Shown: positions 9,118-17,739 of the stretch, in pieces
Numbering within the stretch: position 1 is the first letter of the stretch
Layout: each line of letters opens with the position of its first letter
Assembly (NCBI RefSeq): GCF_022827545.1
Contig: NZ_CP094673.1
Coordinates: forward strand, 1-57,500
Reading direction: 5' to 3'
Length of the DNA stretch: 57,500 nt
From: Hymenobacter tibetensis
Lineage (GTDB): Bacteria > Bacteroidota > Bacteroidia > Cytophagales > Hymenobacteraceae
Translations under genes and position numbers: made by a program
The notes under the pieces: model-generated
Database searches by the model: none
What the model saw: the letters and a program-made list of their open reading frames with translations, nothing else
What the model was told of the DNA's origin: nothing

Positions 9118-10032
9118 CTACGAGGGGGTGTTGGCCGCTTCGCCTGTTTCCTGTTGCGTAAAGTAGCTGCCGCCTGCAAGGTCTTCAAGCAGCGAAGGAT
9201 GGCTAGGGTGCCAGTTTAACTGCTGCTGCGTACGGGCACTGGAAGCGGGGGCGTCCAAGCCAACAAACTGAGCCATCCAGTTGAAATGGGCGGGTGCTTC
9301 CTCAACGGATTTAGAGACTACCGGGAGCTGAAGCTGGCGGCCAATTACGGCGGCAATGTCTCGCATCGGTATTCCCTCGTCAGCAACTCCGTGGTAACGA
9401 GCACCAATGGCTCCTTGCTCCAGCGCCAGCCGGAACAGACGGGCCGCATCAAGCCGATGCACGGCGGGCCACCGATTATTGCCCTCACCCACGTACGCCG
9501 CCACACCCGTTTGGCGGGCAACATCAATGAGGGTCGGGACGAAGCCCCGGTCGCCGGCGTCGTGCACCGAGGGCGGCAGGCGTACCACCGACACGCGCAC
9601 CCCTTGCGCCGCCAGGTGCAGCGCGGTTGTTTCCGACATTCGAGGCAGGGGCGCCGGGTTGTCTTCTTCAGTTGCCAAACGATTGAGGGCAAAGCCCGCT
9701 AGCCCGGCGGTGACGAGAAACGGACGCTCCGTGCCCATGAGGGCCGCTCCCATGGCCTCGATGGCACGTCGGTCGGTTTCGCCGGCAGCAGCGTAGGCAG
9801 AGAAATCGTGCACAAATGCGGTGTGAATGACCCCTTCCGTAGCTGCCACACCGCGCTGTAGGCTGTCAAGGTCGTCGAGTGTACCTCGGTGCACTTCGGC
9901 ACCGGCCGCAACCAAGGCTTGAGCGGCAGCTTCGGAACGGGCTAGGCCAAGCACCTGGTGGCCGGCGCCGAGTAATTCCTGAACAATGGCCGAGCCAACG
10001 AAGCCCGTAGCGCCAGTAACAAAAACACGCAT
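9118..10032 (-). CDS. NAD-dependent epimerase/SDR family oxidoreductase
   Basis: 304 aa. Extended (atypical) SDR with the Rossmann motif TGATGFVG at residues 6-13 at the very N-terminus. Mid-protein it has VVRLPPSVH and a YHGVADEG strand, as in the NAD(P)-binding epimerase/dehydratase group. The usual YxxxK is not obvious, as in several members of this subgroup. I start at ATG 10032 because the Rossmann strand begins there and AAGGAT sits 8 bases upstream. The gene follows an AraC-type regulator on the same strand (about 109 bp gap), which suggests the regulator controls it. Substrate unknown. Confidence 0.85.
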   Translation of the reverse strand: MRVFVTGATGFVGSAIVQELLGAGHQVLGLARSEAAAQALVAAGAEVHRGTLDDLDSLQRGVAATEGVIHTAFVHDFSAYAAAGETDRRAIEAMGAALMGTERPFLVTAGLAGFALNRLATEEDNPAPLPRMSETTALHLAAQGVRVSVVRLPPSVHDAGDRGFVPTLIDVARQTGVAAYVGEGNNRWPAVHRLDAARLFRLALEQGAIGARYHGVADEGIPMRDIAAVIGRQLQLPVVSKSVEEAPAHFNWMAQFVGLDAPASSARTQQQLNWHPSHPSLLEDLAGGSYFTQQETGEAANTPS

Positions 10033-10141
10033 GGAATGATCCTTTATAAGTGGAGGTGAAGTACTCCACAAAGGTCCAGCGAGCAAGCCGCGGTGCTATT
10101 GCGCGGGTCAAACCATCTACTGAAGAATTCAAACAATGTCC

Positions 10142-11071
10142 TTAGCTTCGAAATTCTCCAGGGGTTAATGTGGTCTGGCGCTTGAAGAAGTTGCAAAAGT
10201 GGGCGGCGTCAGCAAACCCCAAGCTGTCGGCAATTTCCACGATAGTCCAGTTCGTTTGCTTCAGCAGTATTTTCGCTTCCTGTGCCACTCGGCTGCCAAT
10301 CAGCACGGTGGTGGTGTGGCCGGTGGTTTCCTTGAGCACCCGGTTGAGGTGATTGACGTGCACTGCCAGCTGGTCGGCGTAGTCTTTCGCGGTGCGCAGG
10401 CGCAAGTGCTGCTGCGGGGTTTCCAACGGGAACTGCCGCTCAAGCAAATCGGCAAACTGGGCGGCTACCCGGGCCGCGGCCGTGTGCGGCGGTGCAAGCG
10501 CTGTGCTTGGCTGCAACTTCTGCCCGAAGTGAATCAGCTCCACTAGATAGGCGCGGAGCAGGTCGTACTTATACGCGTAGCTAGCTCCTATTTCCTGCTC
10601 CATCTTCCGGAAAATTACCTTGATAGCCTCGTATTCAGCTTCTGTTAGTGTCAGGACGGGGCAGCCGCCCGGCTGGAAAACCGGCAGCTCATGCAGCACT
10701 ATTCCGCCGTGCGCGGGCAGCAAAAACTCGTCGGTGAACACGCAGAAGTAGCCGGTCTGCGCTTGGTCGTGCGGCAGCCAGCGGTAGGGCACGCGGTGGG
10801 TAGCAAACCACAGGGTGTACTGCTCGACCTCCACGCTTTGGTCGGCGTACTCAATGCGGCTGCGCCCGTGCACCAGACTAATTTTGTAGAAAGCCCGCCG
10901 GTTGAACGTCATGGGGGGGCGGTTGCGGAAGTCGAGCATTAGGTCGGCCACGTTGAAGACGTTGAACTGTCCGATTTCCTGCTGCTGACGCGCGGGCATC
11001 AACGCACCGGACGGAGCCCCAGCTATAGCCGGAAGCTTGGTGTACAGTTCTTCAAAGGAGCCTGGCTTCAT
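10142..11071 (-). CDS. AraC-family transcriptional regulator
   Basis: 309 aa. The N-terminal two-thirds is a cupin-like sensor region (FYKISLVHGRSRIEYAD...YTLWFATHRVPYRW...GYFCVFTDEFL). The C-terminal roughly 100 residues hold two helix-turn-helix motifs of HTH_18: AVHVNHLNRVLKETTG and IVEIADSLGFADAAHFCNFFKRQTTLTPGEFR. It precedes the SDR reductase on the same strand and likely regulates it. A close paralogue in the same arrangement (AraC then SDR) lies at 30797-32581. The two share LERQFP, LRT and VHVNHLNR blocks. Confidence 0.92.
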   Translation of the reverse strand: MKPGSFEELYTKLPAIAGAPSGALMPARQQQEIGQFNVFNVADLMLDFRNRPPMTFNRRAFYKISLVHGRSRIEYADQSVEVEQYTLWFATHRVPYRWLPHDQAQTGYFCVFTDEFLLPAHGGIVLHELPVFQPGGCPVLTLTEAEYEAIKVIFRKMEQEIGASYAYKYDLLRAYLVELIHFGQKLQPSTALAPPHTAAARVAAQFADLLERQFPLETPQQHLRLRTAKDYADQLAVHVNHLNRVLKETTGHTTTVLIGSRVAQEAKILLKQTNWTIVEIADSLGFADAAHFCNFFKRQTTLTPGEFRS

Positions 11072-11563
11072 AGATTCTGGTTGTAGAAATCAAAGATATG
11101 CAGTTGTCTGACTTCCTGACACGGGCCAGTTAGCAGCTTGAGGGTCAGTAGCGGCCCTGTACTAACAAGAACCGGAGCTGCAAGTAAGCCGGGGGCAGCA
11201 ACCAGAGTCCCGCTTACAGCGTTGGAGCCTACTCTCAGACGGCAGCTGCAAGGCATTGCGCAGGCTGGTGCACGCTGTTGGCTGTGCTTGCAAGCGCGAC
11301 CAGGGACAATTTATCAACTGGCTGCGTATAGGTTAAGTGCGTCCAGCCGTTCAGCGAATCATCCCGCGGAGCTGCACGCAGCAGGAGGTACACACTGTCT
11401 GTAGCTTTTTAACTACCTCCAACGGATAGGTGTGGCGCTGCTGATGGGTGGTTTGTGGCAAGCAGAAGCTACTACAGTGAGTAGCAAGAGCTTGCTTTTG
11501 CTAGCCACCGCTTACGGGTGTTCTTGTTGCCTAGGTTTTTTCAGTGAGTTCATTTCTTCTTTG
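11072..11563. other. Intergenic region between divergent AraC and PAP2 genes
   Basis: About 490 bp. Short frames on both strands run through it, but none has a recognisable domain, and the PAP2 reading frame is open upstream of its signal peptide only by chance. Presumed to carry the promoters of both genes. No palindrome stood out. Confidence 0.5.
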
Positions 11564-12400
11564 ATGTCTTCTTTTCGCTCGTTTCTGCTTACCCGCACTG
11601 CTGCCTTCATTTTACTTGTTAGCCCACTCGTTTCGGTGCAGGCCCAGATTGCGCCCACGGCCCCCACGCCGGCGGCAACGGACACCCTCCGCAAGTTCGA
11701 AAACCCAGCGGGCGTGTCGCCCCCGGTGGCCCAGCAGCCGTGGTACAAGGGCAAGGTGTTTAAGGCCACCATTGTGCCAGCCATCCTGATTGGTTACGGC
11801 ATCAGCACCATTAACAACAACGGCTTCTACAGCAGCTACAATGCCCGGCGCGACATTCAACAGGAGTTTCCCAACTTCCATACCCGCGTCGATGACATCC
11901 TCATTTTCGCGCCGTATCTGGAGTTGGGGGCGGTAGCGCTGGCGGGCGTGGAGTCGCGCAACGACCGGCTCAACACGCTGCTACTGATTGGCAAAGCCGA
12001 GGCCATCATGCTGGGCTCCGTGTTTCTCACCAAACGCCTCACCAATATTTCCCGTCCTGATGCTTCCGACAGGCTTTCGTTTCCCTCGGGGCACACGGCG
12101 CAGGCGTTTCTGGCAGCCAGCATCGTGCACGCCGAGCTGCGCGACAAAAGCCAGTGGTACGGCGTGGGCGCGTACGGCATTGCCACCAGCGTGGCGGCTC
12201 TGCGCATGCTCAACAACAAGCACTGGCAAAGCGACGTGGTAGCGGGCGCGGGCTTCGGTATCTTGTCGGCACACCTGGCGTATCTGTCGCACCGCAACCG
12301 TTGGGGCCGCAAGCCGCGCCTGCTCGAAGGCACCAGCTTCTCGCCAATGTACTACCAAGGTGCCGCGGGCCTCACCTTCACCTGGCGTCCTACCAAGTAG
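11564..12400 (+). CDS. PAP2-type membrane-associated phosphatase
   Basis: 278 aa with an N-terminal signal sequence ending VQAQ (about 28). The three PAP2 motifs are present: K157-R...RP (TKRLTNISRP), PSGH at 174-177, and NNKHWQSDVVAG with His220 and Asp224. The family removes phosphate from lipid substrates such as phosphatidic acid or undecaprenyl pyrophosphate at the outer face of the inner membrane, or acts in the periplasm. The start is ATG 11564, placed to give the signal peptide; the frame runs open for 44 more codons upstream. Monocistronic, ending in a convergent hairpin with the dioxygenase gene. Confidence 0.9.
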   Translation: MSSFRSFLLTRTAAFILLVSPLVSVQAQIAPTAPTPAATDTLRKFENPAGVSPPVAQQPWYKGKVFKATIVPAILIGYGISTINNNGFYSSYNARRDIQQEFPNFHTRVDDILIFAPYLELGAVALAGVESRNDRLNTLLLIGKAEAIMLGSVFLTKRLTNISRPDASDRLSFPSGHTAQAFLAASIVHAELRDKSQWYGVGAYGIATSVAALRMLNNKHWQSDVVAGAGFGILSAHLAYLSHRNRWGRKPRLLEGTSFSPMYYQGAAGLTFTWRPTK

Positions 12401-12460
12401 TTGTTAGCTAGCAAACAGAGAGCACACTGTTGGCACCGCTGCCCGTTGATCTAGCAATGC

Positions 12461-12498
12461 GGCTTCAGTACGCACACAACCCTGTGCGTACTGAAGCC
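12461..12498. terminator. Convergent hairpin terminator
   Basis: Perfect 16-bp stem (GGCTTCAGTACGCACA and its complement) with a 6-nt loop, between the converging PAP2 (plus) and ring-cleaving dioxygenase (minus) genes. There is no long T-run on either side, so it may act as a terminator or RNA-stabilising structure for one or both transcripts. Confidence 0.7.
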
Positions 12499-12663
12499 TT
12501 GCTGCGTGCGAGCTGCCGAAGCGCGAAAAGCCCTGCCAGGTTTGTTGTTGACTGGTAGCTCATGCTGGTTGTTTCTGCCGGGTAAGCAGGAGCAAGCAGT
12601 ACAAGCACGGGGCCTCAACAAAGCTGGCAGGGCTGGTTTTCAGGCTCGAAACCTGCCGACGAG

Positions 12664-13599
12664 CTATCCTATGGGCGGGAGGCTAGCTTCTAATTGCGCC
12701 CGCAGCCGCTCGTGTTGCTTAGGCAGCATCAAGCCGGTGCCCAATTCGGCCAGTGGCTCGTCTACCGTAAAGCCAGGATTTTCGGTGGCAATTTCAAACA
12801 GCACGCCGCCTGGTTCGCGGAAGTACACCGAGTGGAAGTAGTCACGGTCGATTTGCGGAGTGGGCTGCATGCCCTTCTCGATCAGCTTCTTGCGGATGTA
12901 TAGTTCAGCTTCGTCGTCTTTCACCCGGAAGGCGATGTGGTGTACCGACCCGCCGGCCGTAACGCTGCGAGCCTCGCTCGGCACTTCCACCAAATCAATG
13001 TAGGCGGCGCCCTGCACCGTATCGGTCACGTAGCGGTAGCGGTTTACGTGTTGCTCCAGCAAGGTGTACCCGAACACGTCGGTTAGGATTTCGGCCGTGC
13101 CTTTGATACTAGCCAGCGTGAGGGTAACGGTGTGAAACCCTTTGGTTGCTACTGCAGCGCCCACTTCGGGCGTGGTCCAAGGCGTGCGGGGGTCTTCGGT
13201 TTTCGACACGATAAGCTCCAGCTTCATACCGTCGGGGTCGAGGAATGTGAGGTACTGCTCCCCGAACTTCTCGCTGGGTTTGTTGTACGTGACGCCGTGC
13301 GCATCAAAGCGCTTCATCCAGAACTCGAAGCTGCCCGCGGGCACCGAATACCCGATTTCCGTGGCCTGCCCCGTCCCGCGTCGGCCGGGCGTGATGTGCT
13401 CCCAGGGGAAAAACGTGAGGATGGTACCTGCCGAACCCGTTTCGTCGCCGAAGTAGAAATGGTAGGTACCCGGGTCGTCGAAGTTCACCGTCTTCTTCAG
13501 AAAGCGCAACCCCAGCACGTTGGTGTAGAAGTTGTAGTTGCGCTGGGCATTGCCGGCAATAGCCGTTACGTGGTGCAAACCTAGAATGCGTGGTTCCAT
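12664..13599 (-). CDS. Ring-cleaving dioxygenase, VOC/glyoxalase family, MhqO-like
   Basis: 311 aa made of two vicinal-oxygen-chelate modules (about 1-150 and 155-290). Motifs: LGLHHVTAIAG at the N-terminus (metal His), FLDPDGMKLELIV at the end of the first module, and SVHHIAFRV and REPGGVLFEIATENPGF in the second. The last is typical of the MhqO/LinE-like ring-cleaving dioxygenase group, associated in Firmicutes with hydroquinone and quinone detoxification. ATG 13599 is preferred because the consensus starts at MEPRILGLHHVT. The MhqD-like hydrolase lies immediately upstream on the same strand (48 bp), so the two form an operon. Confidence 0.88.
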   Translation of the reverse strand: MEPRILGLHHVTAIAGNAQRNYNFYTNVLGLRFLKKTVNFDDPGTYHFYFGDETGSAGTILTFFPWEHITPGRRGTGQATEIGYSVPAGSFEFWMKRFDAHGVTYNKPSEKFGEQYLTFLDPDGMKLELIVSKTEDPRTPWTTPEVGAAVATKGFHTVTLTLASIKGTAEILTDVFGYTLLEQHVNRYRYVTDTVQGAAYIDLVEVPSEARSVTAGGSVHHIAFRVKDDEAELYIRKKLIEKGMQPTPQIDRDYFHSVYFREPGGVLFEIATENPGFTVDEPLAELGTGLMLPKQHERLRAQLEASLPPIG

Positions 13600-13647
13600 A
13601 GAAAAAGGAGGGAAAAAACAGAAAAACAACTGTGATGCGGAAACGAG

Positions 13648-14277
13648 TTAATCTTGAGGCTGCTTGAAAATCAGCTGGTTGGCCATCTTGATTTCCTCCT
13701 GCGTGATGGTGTGGCCCATGTGCGGATAGACCTGCTCGGTTACGTCGGCGCCCAGGCTGCGTAGCAATTCAGTGGAGGCGTGCACCCGCTCAACGGGCAC
13801 GTGAAAATCAGGGTCGCTGGTGCCCAGGAAGACGGGCGTACCAGCAAAGTCGCCGGCGTAGTTGTCTGGGTTTACTTTGTCGCCGATGACGCCGCCAGTG
13901 AAAGCGACTACGCCTCCGTAGCGAGTGGCATGGCGCGCCACATATTCCAGGGTGAGGCAGGCACCTTGCGAGAAGCCCAGAAAGTACAGGTTTTCTTTGG
14001 TGAGGCCCTGGTTTTCTGCTTCTGCTACAACCCGGCCTACGGCGGCTAGCGCGGCCGTTAGGTAGGGCTCGTTTTGGGTGGTGGGCGCCAGAAAAGAATG
14101 GGGGTACCACGTGTTGGCACTGGCTTGCGGCGCCAACAGGGCAAAGCCCGGCACGTGCAGGTGGGCGCTCAACGACAGGATATCGGCGGCGCTACCGCCG
14201 CGGCCATGGAGCAGAATGAGCGCCTTGGTGGCCGCCGACAGTGGCTGGCCAGCCGTACGAATAGGTTCTTGGTGCAT
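13648..14277 (-). CDS. Alpha/beta hydrolase, MhqD/phospholipase-carboxylesterase family
   Basis: 209 aa cytosolic alpha/beta hydrolase. Oxyanion-hole motif LLHGRGG at 22-28; nucleophile elbow GFSQGA with Ser103; likely acid Asp155 in GTSDPDFH (Asp157 is the alternative); His189 in PHMGHT. This is the pattern of the carboxylesterase/phospholipase family that includes MhqD. The start at ATG 14277 excludes an upstream low-complexity extension. First gene of a two-gene operon with the MhqO-like dioxygenase. By analogy with Bacillus it may help process quinone adducts; the true substrate is not shown by the sequence. Confidence 0.87.
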   Translation of the reverse strand: MHQEPIRTAGQPLSAATKALILLHGRGGSAADILSLSAHLHVPGFALLAPQASANTWYPHSFLAPTTQNEPYLTAALAAVGRVVAEAENQGLTKENLYFLGFSQGACLTLEYVARHATRYGGVVAFTGGVIGDKVNPDNYAGDFAGTPVFLGTSDPDFHVPVERVHASTELLRSLGADVTEQVYPHMGHTITQEEIKMANQLIFKQPQD

Positions 14278-14643
14278 GAAGTAAGAGCGAAGAGGAACGA
14301 AAGCAACTCCCAATGCCAAGCAGCAAAGCCTGTGCTTGCGCGGATAGGTATGCCGGGCTAGGCCCTGCCAACCAAGGGTAGGTTTCGCGGGCGCGTCAGC
14401 GCCCACTCAACTACCTCATCGACCAGCCAACGCCGAAATGCGCTGGCACATACACCACCCGCAGGAGTTGGAGCCGGCTGCAATCTACTTACAGAGCGGC
14501 GCTTTTCTACGAAGCTCCGGCCCTGGCAGCAGTCAACCCCACGTGTGGTTGGGCGTCATCTTCTGGCCTTCTGGAAACCATTTGGGCACTAGTATCAAAG
14601 CTCGCTGGGCTTGCAAAAGCGACTCACAAAGCCCGCTATATGC

Positions 14644-16035
14644 TTATGTTTCGCTGGCTGTCAGCGGTTTCAGCTCGCCAAACACCGTCGGGATTAGCTC
14701 CGCGACGGTGGGGTGAATGAACACGTTGCGGCGCATGAAAGCTGCCGTTTGCTGCGCGTACATGGCGGTGATGATGCAGTGGATAGCCTCGTCGCCGCCT
14801 ACGCCCACAATGCTCGCTCCCAAAATCTGGTCGGTTTCAGCATGCACCAGCACTTTCATAAAGCCTTGGGTTTCTCCTTTTTCCACGGCCCGACCCACCT
14901 TGGTCATGGGCCGCTTGCCCACCAGAGCCGGGATACCCGCGGCGCGTACTTCGTGTTCCGTTAGCCCAACTTTGGCAACAGGCGGATCCAGGTAGATGGC
15001 CGAAACGGGCAGCCGGTCGCTGACGCGACGCTGGCCGTGGTCGAGCAGGTTGGCCGCCACAATCTCGAAGTCGTTATAGGCGGTATGGGTGTAGGCCCCG
15101 CGGCCGTTGCAGTCACCTAGCGCCCAGATACCCGGCACCGGGGTGCGCAGCTCTTCATCCACGGACAGGTAACCGCGAGCATCAGCCTGCAAGCCAGCTT
15201 GTTTCAAGTCTAAATCGTCGGTGTTGGGCTGCCGGCCCATGGCGAGCAGCAAGTGCGAGCCGCGACTCGGCGTTGGATCTTGCTCGCAGCTAACGTGCAC
15301 TACCGGCTGGCCCTCTTCCACCCCCAGACTAATGCACTCGGCCCCAAGCCGTAGCATAATACCTTCGCTGGCAAGGATATCGGCTACGGCCGCCGCAACG
15401 TCTTCATCGTCATGCGGGAGCAGGCGCGGACTGCGTTCCACTACAGTTACTTGCGAACCCAAGCGCCGAAACAGCTGCGCAAATTCCAACCCTATTGCCC
15501 CCGCGCCCACAATAACCAGATGCGTTGGCAGTTCTTCCAAAGCTAGAATGGTGCTACTGGTCAGGTAAGGAACGTGGTGAATGCCGGGCAAAGGTGGGCT
15601 AGCCGGCCGGCCGCCTACATTCAGGAAAATGTGCCGAGCTTCCAGCACATCGTCGCCTACTTGCATGGTTGTAGCCGACAAAAACCGGGCGGTTCCCCGG
15701 AAGATCGTGCAGCCCGGCATCTGGGTCAGCCACTTCTCCAAGCTCCCCCGCGACGCCGCCACAATAGAGTCTTTGCGGGCTTGTACCTGCGCTAAGTCTA
15801 CGGTGAATTCTGGCATTGGCCCCAGGCCGTAATGAGCGGCCTGCCGTATCGTGTGCGCCGCCTTGGCACTGGCAATCAAGGCTTTGGTGGGTGTGCAGCC
15901 GGTATTTACGCACGTGCCCCCGAAGTTTTTGCGCTCCACGAACCCCACCGTCCAACCAGCGGCGGTGAGGCGGCCAGCCAACGAGGGCCCCGCCTGCCCG
16001 GCCCCGACAATTAACGCGTCAAAGGAGTGATTCAT
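14644..16035 (-). CDS. FAD-dependent pyridine nucleotide-disulfide oxidoreductase, mercuric-reductase-like
   Basis: 463 aa, full length for the family. FAD motif GAGQAG at 11-16, redox disulfide C42-V-N-T-G-C47 in GGTCVNTGCTPTK, NAD(P)-binding VIVGAGAIGLEFA at about 172-184, second FAD motif GIWALGDC at about 303-310, and the C-terminal dimerisation domain with HPTVAELIPT near 440-450. Bacteroidota annotate such proteins as mercuric reductase, but there is no N-terminal HMA domain and no C-terminal Cys pair or mer neighbour, so Hg(II) reduction is unlikely. A general disulfide, quinone or thiol reductase is more plausible. Monocistronic, about 370 bp upstream of the MhqD-like gene. Confidence 0.88.
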   Translation of the reverse strand: MNHSFDALIVGAGQAGPSLAGRLTAAGWTVGFVERKNFGGTCVNTGCTPTKALIASAKAAHTIRQAAHYGLGPMPEFTVDLAQVQARKDSIVAASRGSLEKWLTQMPGCTIFRGTARFLSATTMQVGDDVLEARHIFLNVGGRPASPPLPGIHHVPYLTSSTILALEELPTHLVIVGAGAIGLEFAQLFRRLGSQVTVVERSPRLLPHDDEDVAAAVADILASEGIMLRLGAECISLGVEEGQPVVHVSCEQDPTPSRGSHLLLAMGRQPNTDDLDLKQAGLQADARGYLSVDEELRTPVPGIWALGDCNGRGAYTHTAYNDFEIVAANLLDHGQRRVSDRLPVSAIYLDPPVAKVGLTEHEVRAAGIPALVGKRPMTKVGRAVEKGETQGFMKVLVHAETDQILGASIVGVGGDEAIHCIITAMYAQQTAAFMRRNVFIHPTVAELIPTVFGELKPLTASET

Positions 16036-16076
16036 AGGCCAAAGTCCCGCTTACGTTCAAGAATAGCTCACGAAAA

Positions 16077-16102
16077 CGCCGCCTGGTAGTTACCAAGCGG
16101 CG
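16077..16102 (-). terminator. Terminator of the LLM oxidoreductase gene
   Basis: 12-bp stem (CGCCGCCTGGTA pairing with TACCAAGCGGCG, one G-U) and a 2-nt loop. Read on the minus strand it is followed by TTTTCG. It lies downstream of the LLM gene and just upstream of the flavoprotein start, so it should insulate the two. Confidence 0.7.
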
Positions 16103-16223
16103 CGCCGGATATTTGTTCTAAGGTAGGAGCTTACGCCTTGTTAACCAACGCTATACTAGGCCGCAGTGAAAGCCGCCATTCACCGGCACGGCGGCCCTGC
16201 TACCGGCCAGCCATGCAGCACGC

Positions 16224-17273
16224 TTAGTGGCTATGCTGGTAAAGCGGTGACGCTGGGGTCAGTTCGCCCTGCCCGAGCACTTCTGCCACCAGCCGGTAGG
16301 AATGTACCCGCGCTTCGTGGCGGAAGATGTTGGACACGACCATGAGCTCGTCGAGCTGGGTTTGCCCGATAAACTCTTGCAGCTCTTGCTGTATGGTCTG
16401 TTTGCTACCGATAAAGGAATACGCCAGCATTTGCTGAACGGCATACTGCTGCGCCGGTTCCCACAGCCCATTCATGCTCTCAACCGGGGCGGGCAGAGGC
16501 GCCGGCTTGCCCTTAATGACGCCCAACATAAACTGCTTCAACGAAGTGGACAGCCATTGCGCCTCGGCATCCGTATCGGCGGCCACCACGTTCACGCAGG
16601 CAATAACGTACGGCTTAGCCAGCACCGCCGACGGGCGGAAGTTCTGGCGGTATATCTGCAAGGCCGGGAACAGCTGGCCCGGCGCAAAATGGCTGGCGAA
16701 AGCATAAGGCAAGCCTAACTCCGCCGCCAAATAGGCGCTTTCGGTGCTGGAACCCAGGATGTAAATTGGAATCGTCAGCCCTTCGCCTGGAATGGCCCGC
16801 ACGGCGCTGCTGCTATTGTCGGACGAGAAGTAGGCCTGTAACTGCTCGATGTCGCGGGGGAAATCCTGCACGGAGCCGAACCGGCTACCCCGGATGGCCT
16901 GTGCCGTCCGCTGATCGGAACCGGGCGCGCGGCCCAACCCCAAATCAATTCGGTTGGGGTAGAGTGAGGCCAGCGTGCCCATTTGCTCGGCTACTACTAG
17001 CGGGGCGTGGTTGGGCAGCATGATGCCTCCCGAGCCAACTCGCAGGGTGGTGGTGCCGCCGGCAATGTAGCCAATGAGCACCACCGGCGCCGAACTTGCC
17101 ACGCTCACCATGTTGTGATGCTCGGAAAGCCAGAAACGGGTATACCCCAGCTGTTCAACCTGTTGAGCCAGGTCTAAGCTGTTGCGAAAGGTGTCCGTGG
17201 GCGTGGTACCAGCCACGATAGGCGCCAAGTCCAGCACGGAATAGGCAACGGAGGCAGATGAAGTAGAAGACAT
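16224..17273 (-). CDS. LLM-class flavin-dependent oxidoreductase
   Basis: 349 aa, TIM-barrel bacterial-luciferase family. Diagnostic segments: SVLDLAPIVAGTTP at the N-terminus, LGYTRFWLSEHHNM near 40-53, GSGGIMLPNHAPLVVAEQ, LYPNRIDLGLGRAPGSD, and YILGSSTESAYLAAELGLPYAFASHF. These fit the MsnO8/YhbW-like group of LLM proteins, which use FMNH2 and oxygen on unknown substrates. I start at ATG 17273; the longer frame (43 more codons) has no conserved sequence. It sits in the same minus-strand stretch as the quinone-related genes. An aquaporin gene diverges upstream. Confidence 0.88.
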   Translation of the reverse strand: MSSTSSASVAYSVLDLAPIVAGTTPTDTFRNSLDLAQQVEQLGYTRFWLSEHHNMVSVASSAPVVLIGYIAGGTTTLRVGSGGIMLPNHAPLVVAEQMGTLASLYPNRIDLGLGRAPGSDQRTAQAIRGSRFGSVQDFPRDIEQLQAYFSSDNSSSAVRAIPGEGLTIPIYILGSSTESAYLAAELGLPYAFASHFAPGQLFPALQIYRQNFRPSAVLAKPYVIACVNVVAADTDAEAQWLSTSLKQFMLGVIKGKPAPLPAPVESMNGLWEPAQQYAVQQMLAYSFIGSKQTIQQELQEFIGQTQLDELMVVSNIFRHEARVHSYRLVAEVLGQGELTPASPLYQHSH

Positions 17274-17739
17274 ACAAAAGAGGAAGACAGATGAAGGGGC
17301 GTTCCACTCGGAACGTCGGGGTTCAGCACAAGGCCATTCGAGCCTTACCTCACCGGGACGAGTGGAACACAGAGTGCCCAGTAGGCTATGCATAACCAAC
17401 TATCCCGCAAATTGATTGGTCTAGTGGGCCTATTCTTCTGCAAGTGGGCTTTCCAACCAGCAACACGCGTCCTACTTTCAGATCCAAAGCAGCGTTACGG
17501 GTCGTAGATGCACGCTTTGATACGCAGGTAAGTATGTTCCAAAGTTCAGGCACACTTCTCATCGGCCACAAACTACAAGCTAAGAAGACATCAACTAGCT
17601 CAACCCTAGCCAGTTGAGTTAACACGGTGGTAGGAGCAGTTTATTTCTGTCTGCAATCGGTTGCACACCGATTGGCGTTAGTCTAGAATTCTGGTTATTT
17701 AACTTGTCTACCACATCCTCGTCTCTTGATTACCGTGCT
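17274..17739. other. Divergent intergenic region, LLM and aquaporin
   Basis: About 465 bp. No gene recognised; one minus-strand frame of 79 codons is without features. It contains the 8-bp dyad at 17654-17674 near the aquaporin start. The two divergent promoters should lie here. Confidence 0.5.
17654..17674. promoter_or_regulatory. Candidate operator dyad upstream of the aquaporin
   Basis: Perfect 8-bp inverted repeat CAATCGGT-TGCAC-ACCGATTG with a 5-nt spacer, about 66 bp upstream of the aquaporin ATG. The spacing and arm length suit a dimeric helix-turn-helix repressor. No adjacent regulator gene identifies the ligand. Confidence 0.45.

Noticed and set aside
14644..16035. True mercuric reductase (merA)
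   Set aside because: No N-terminal HMA domain, no C-terminal Cys pair and no mer genes nearby; only the general disulfide reductase core is present.
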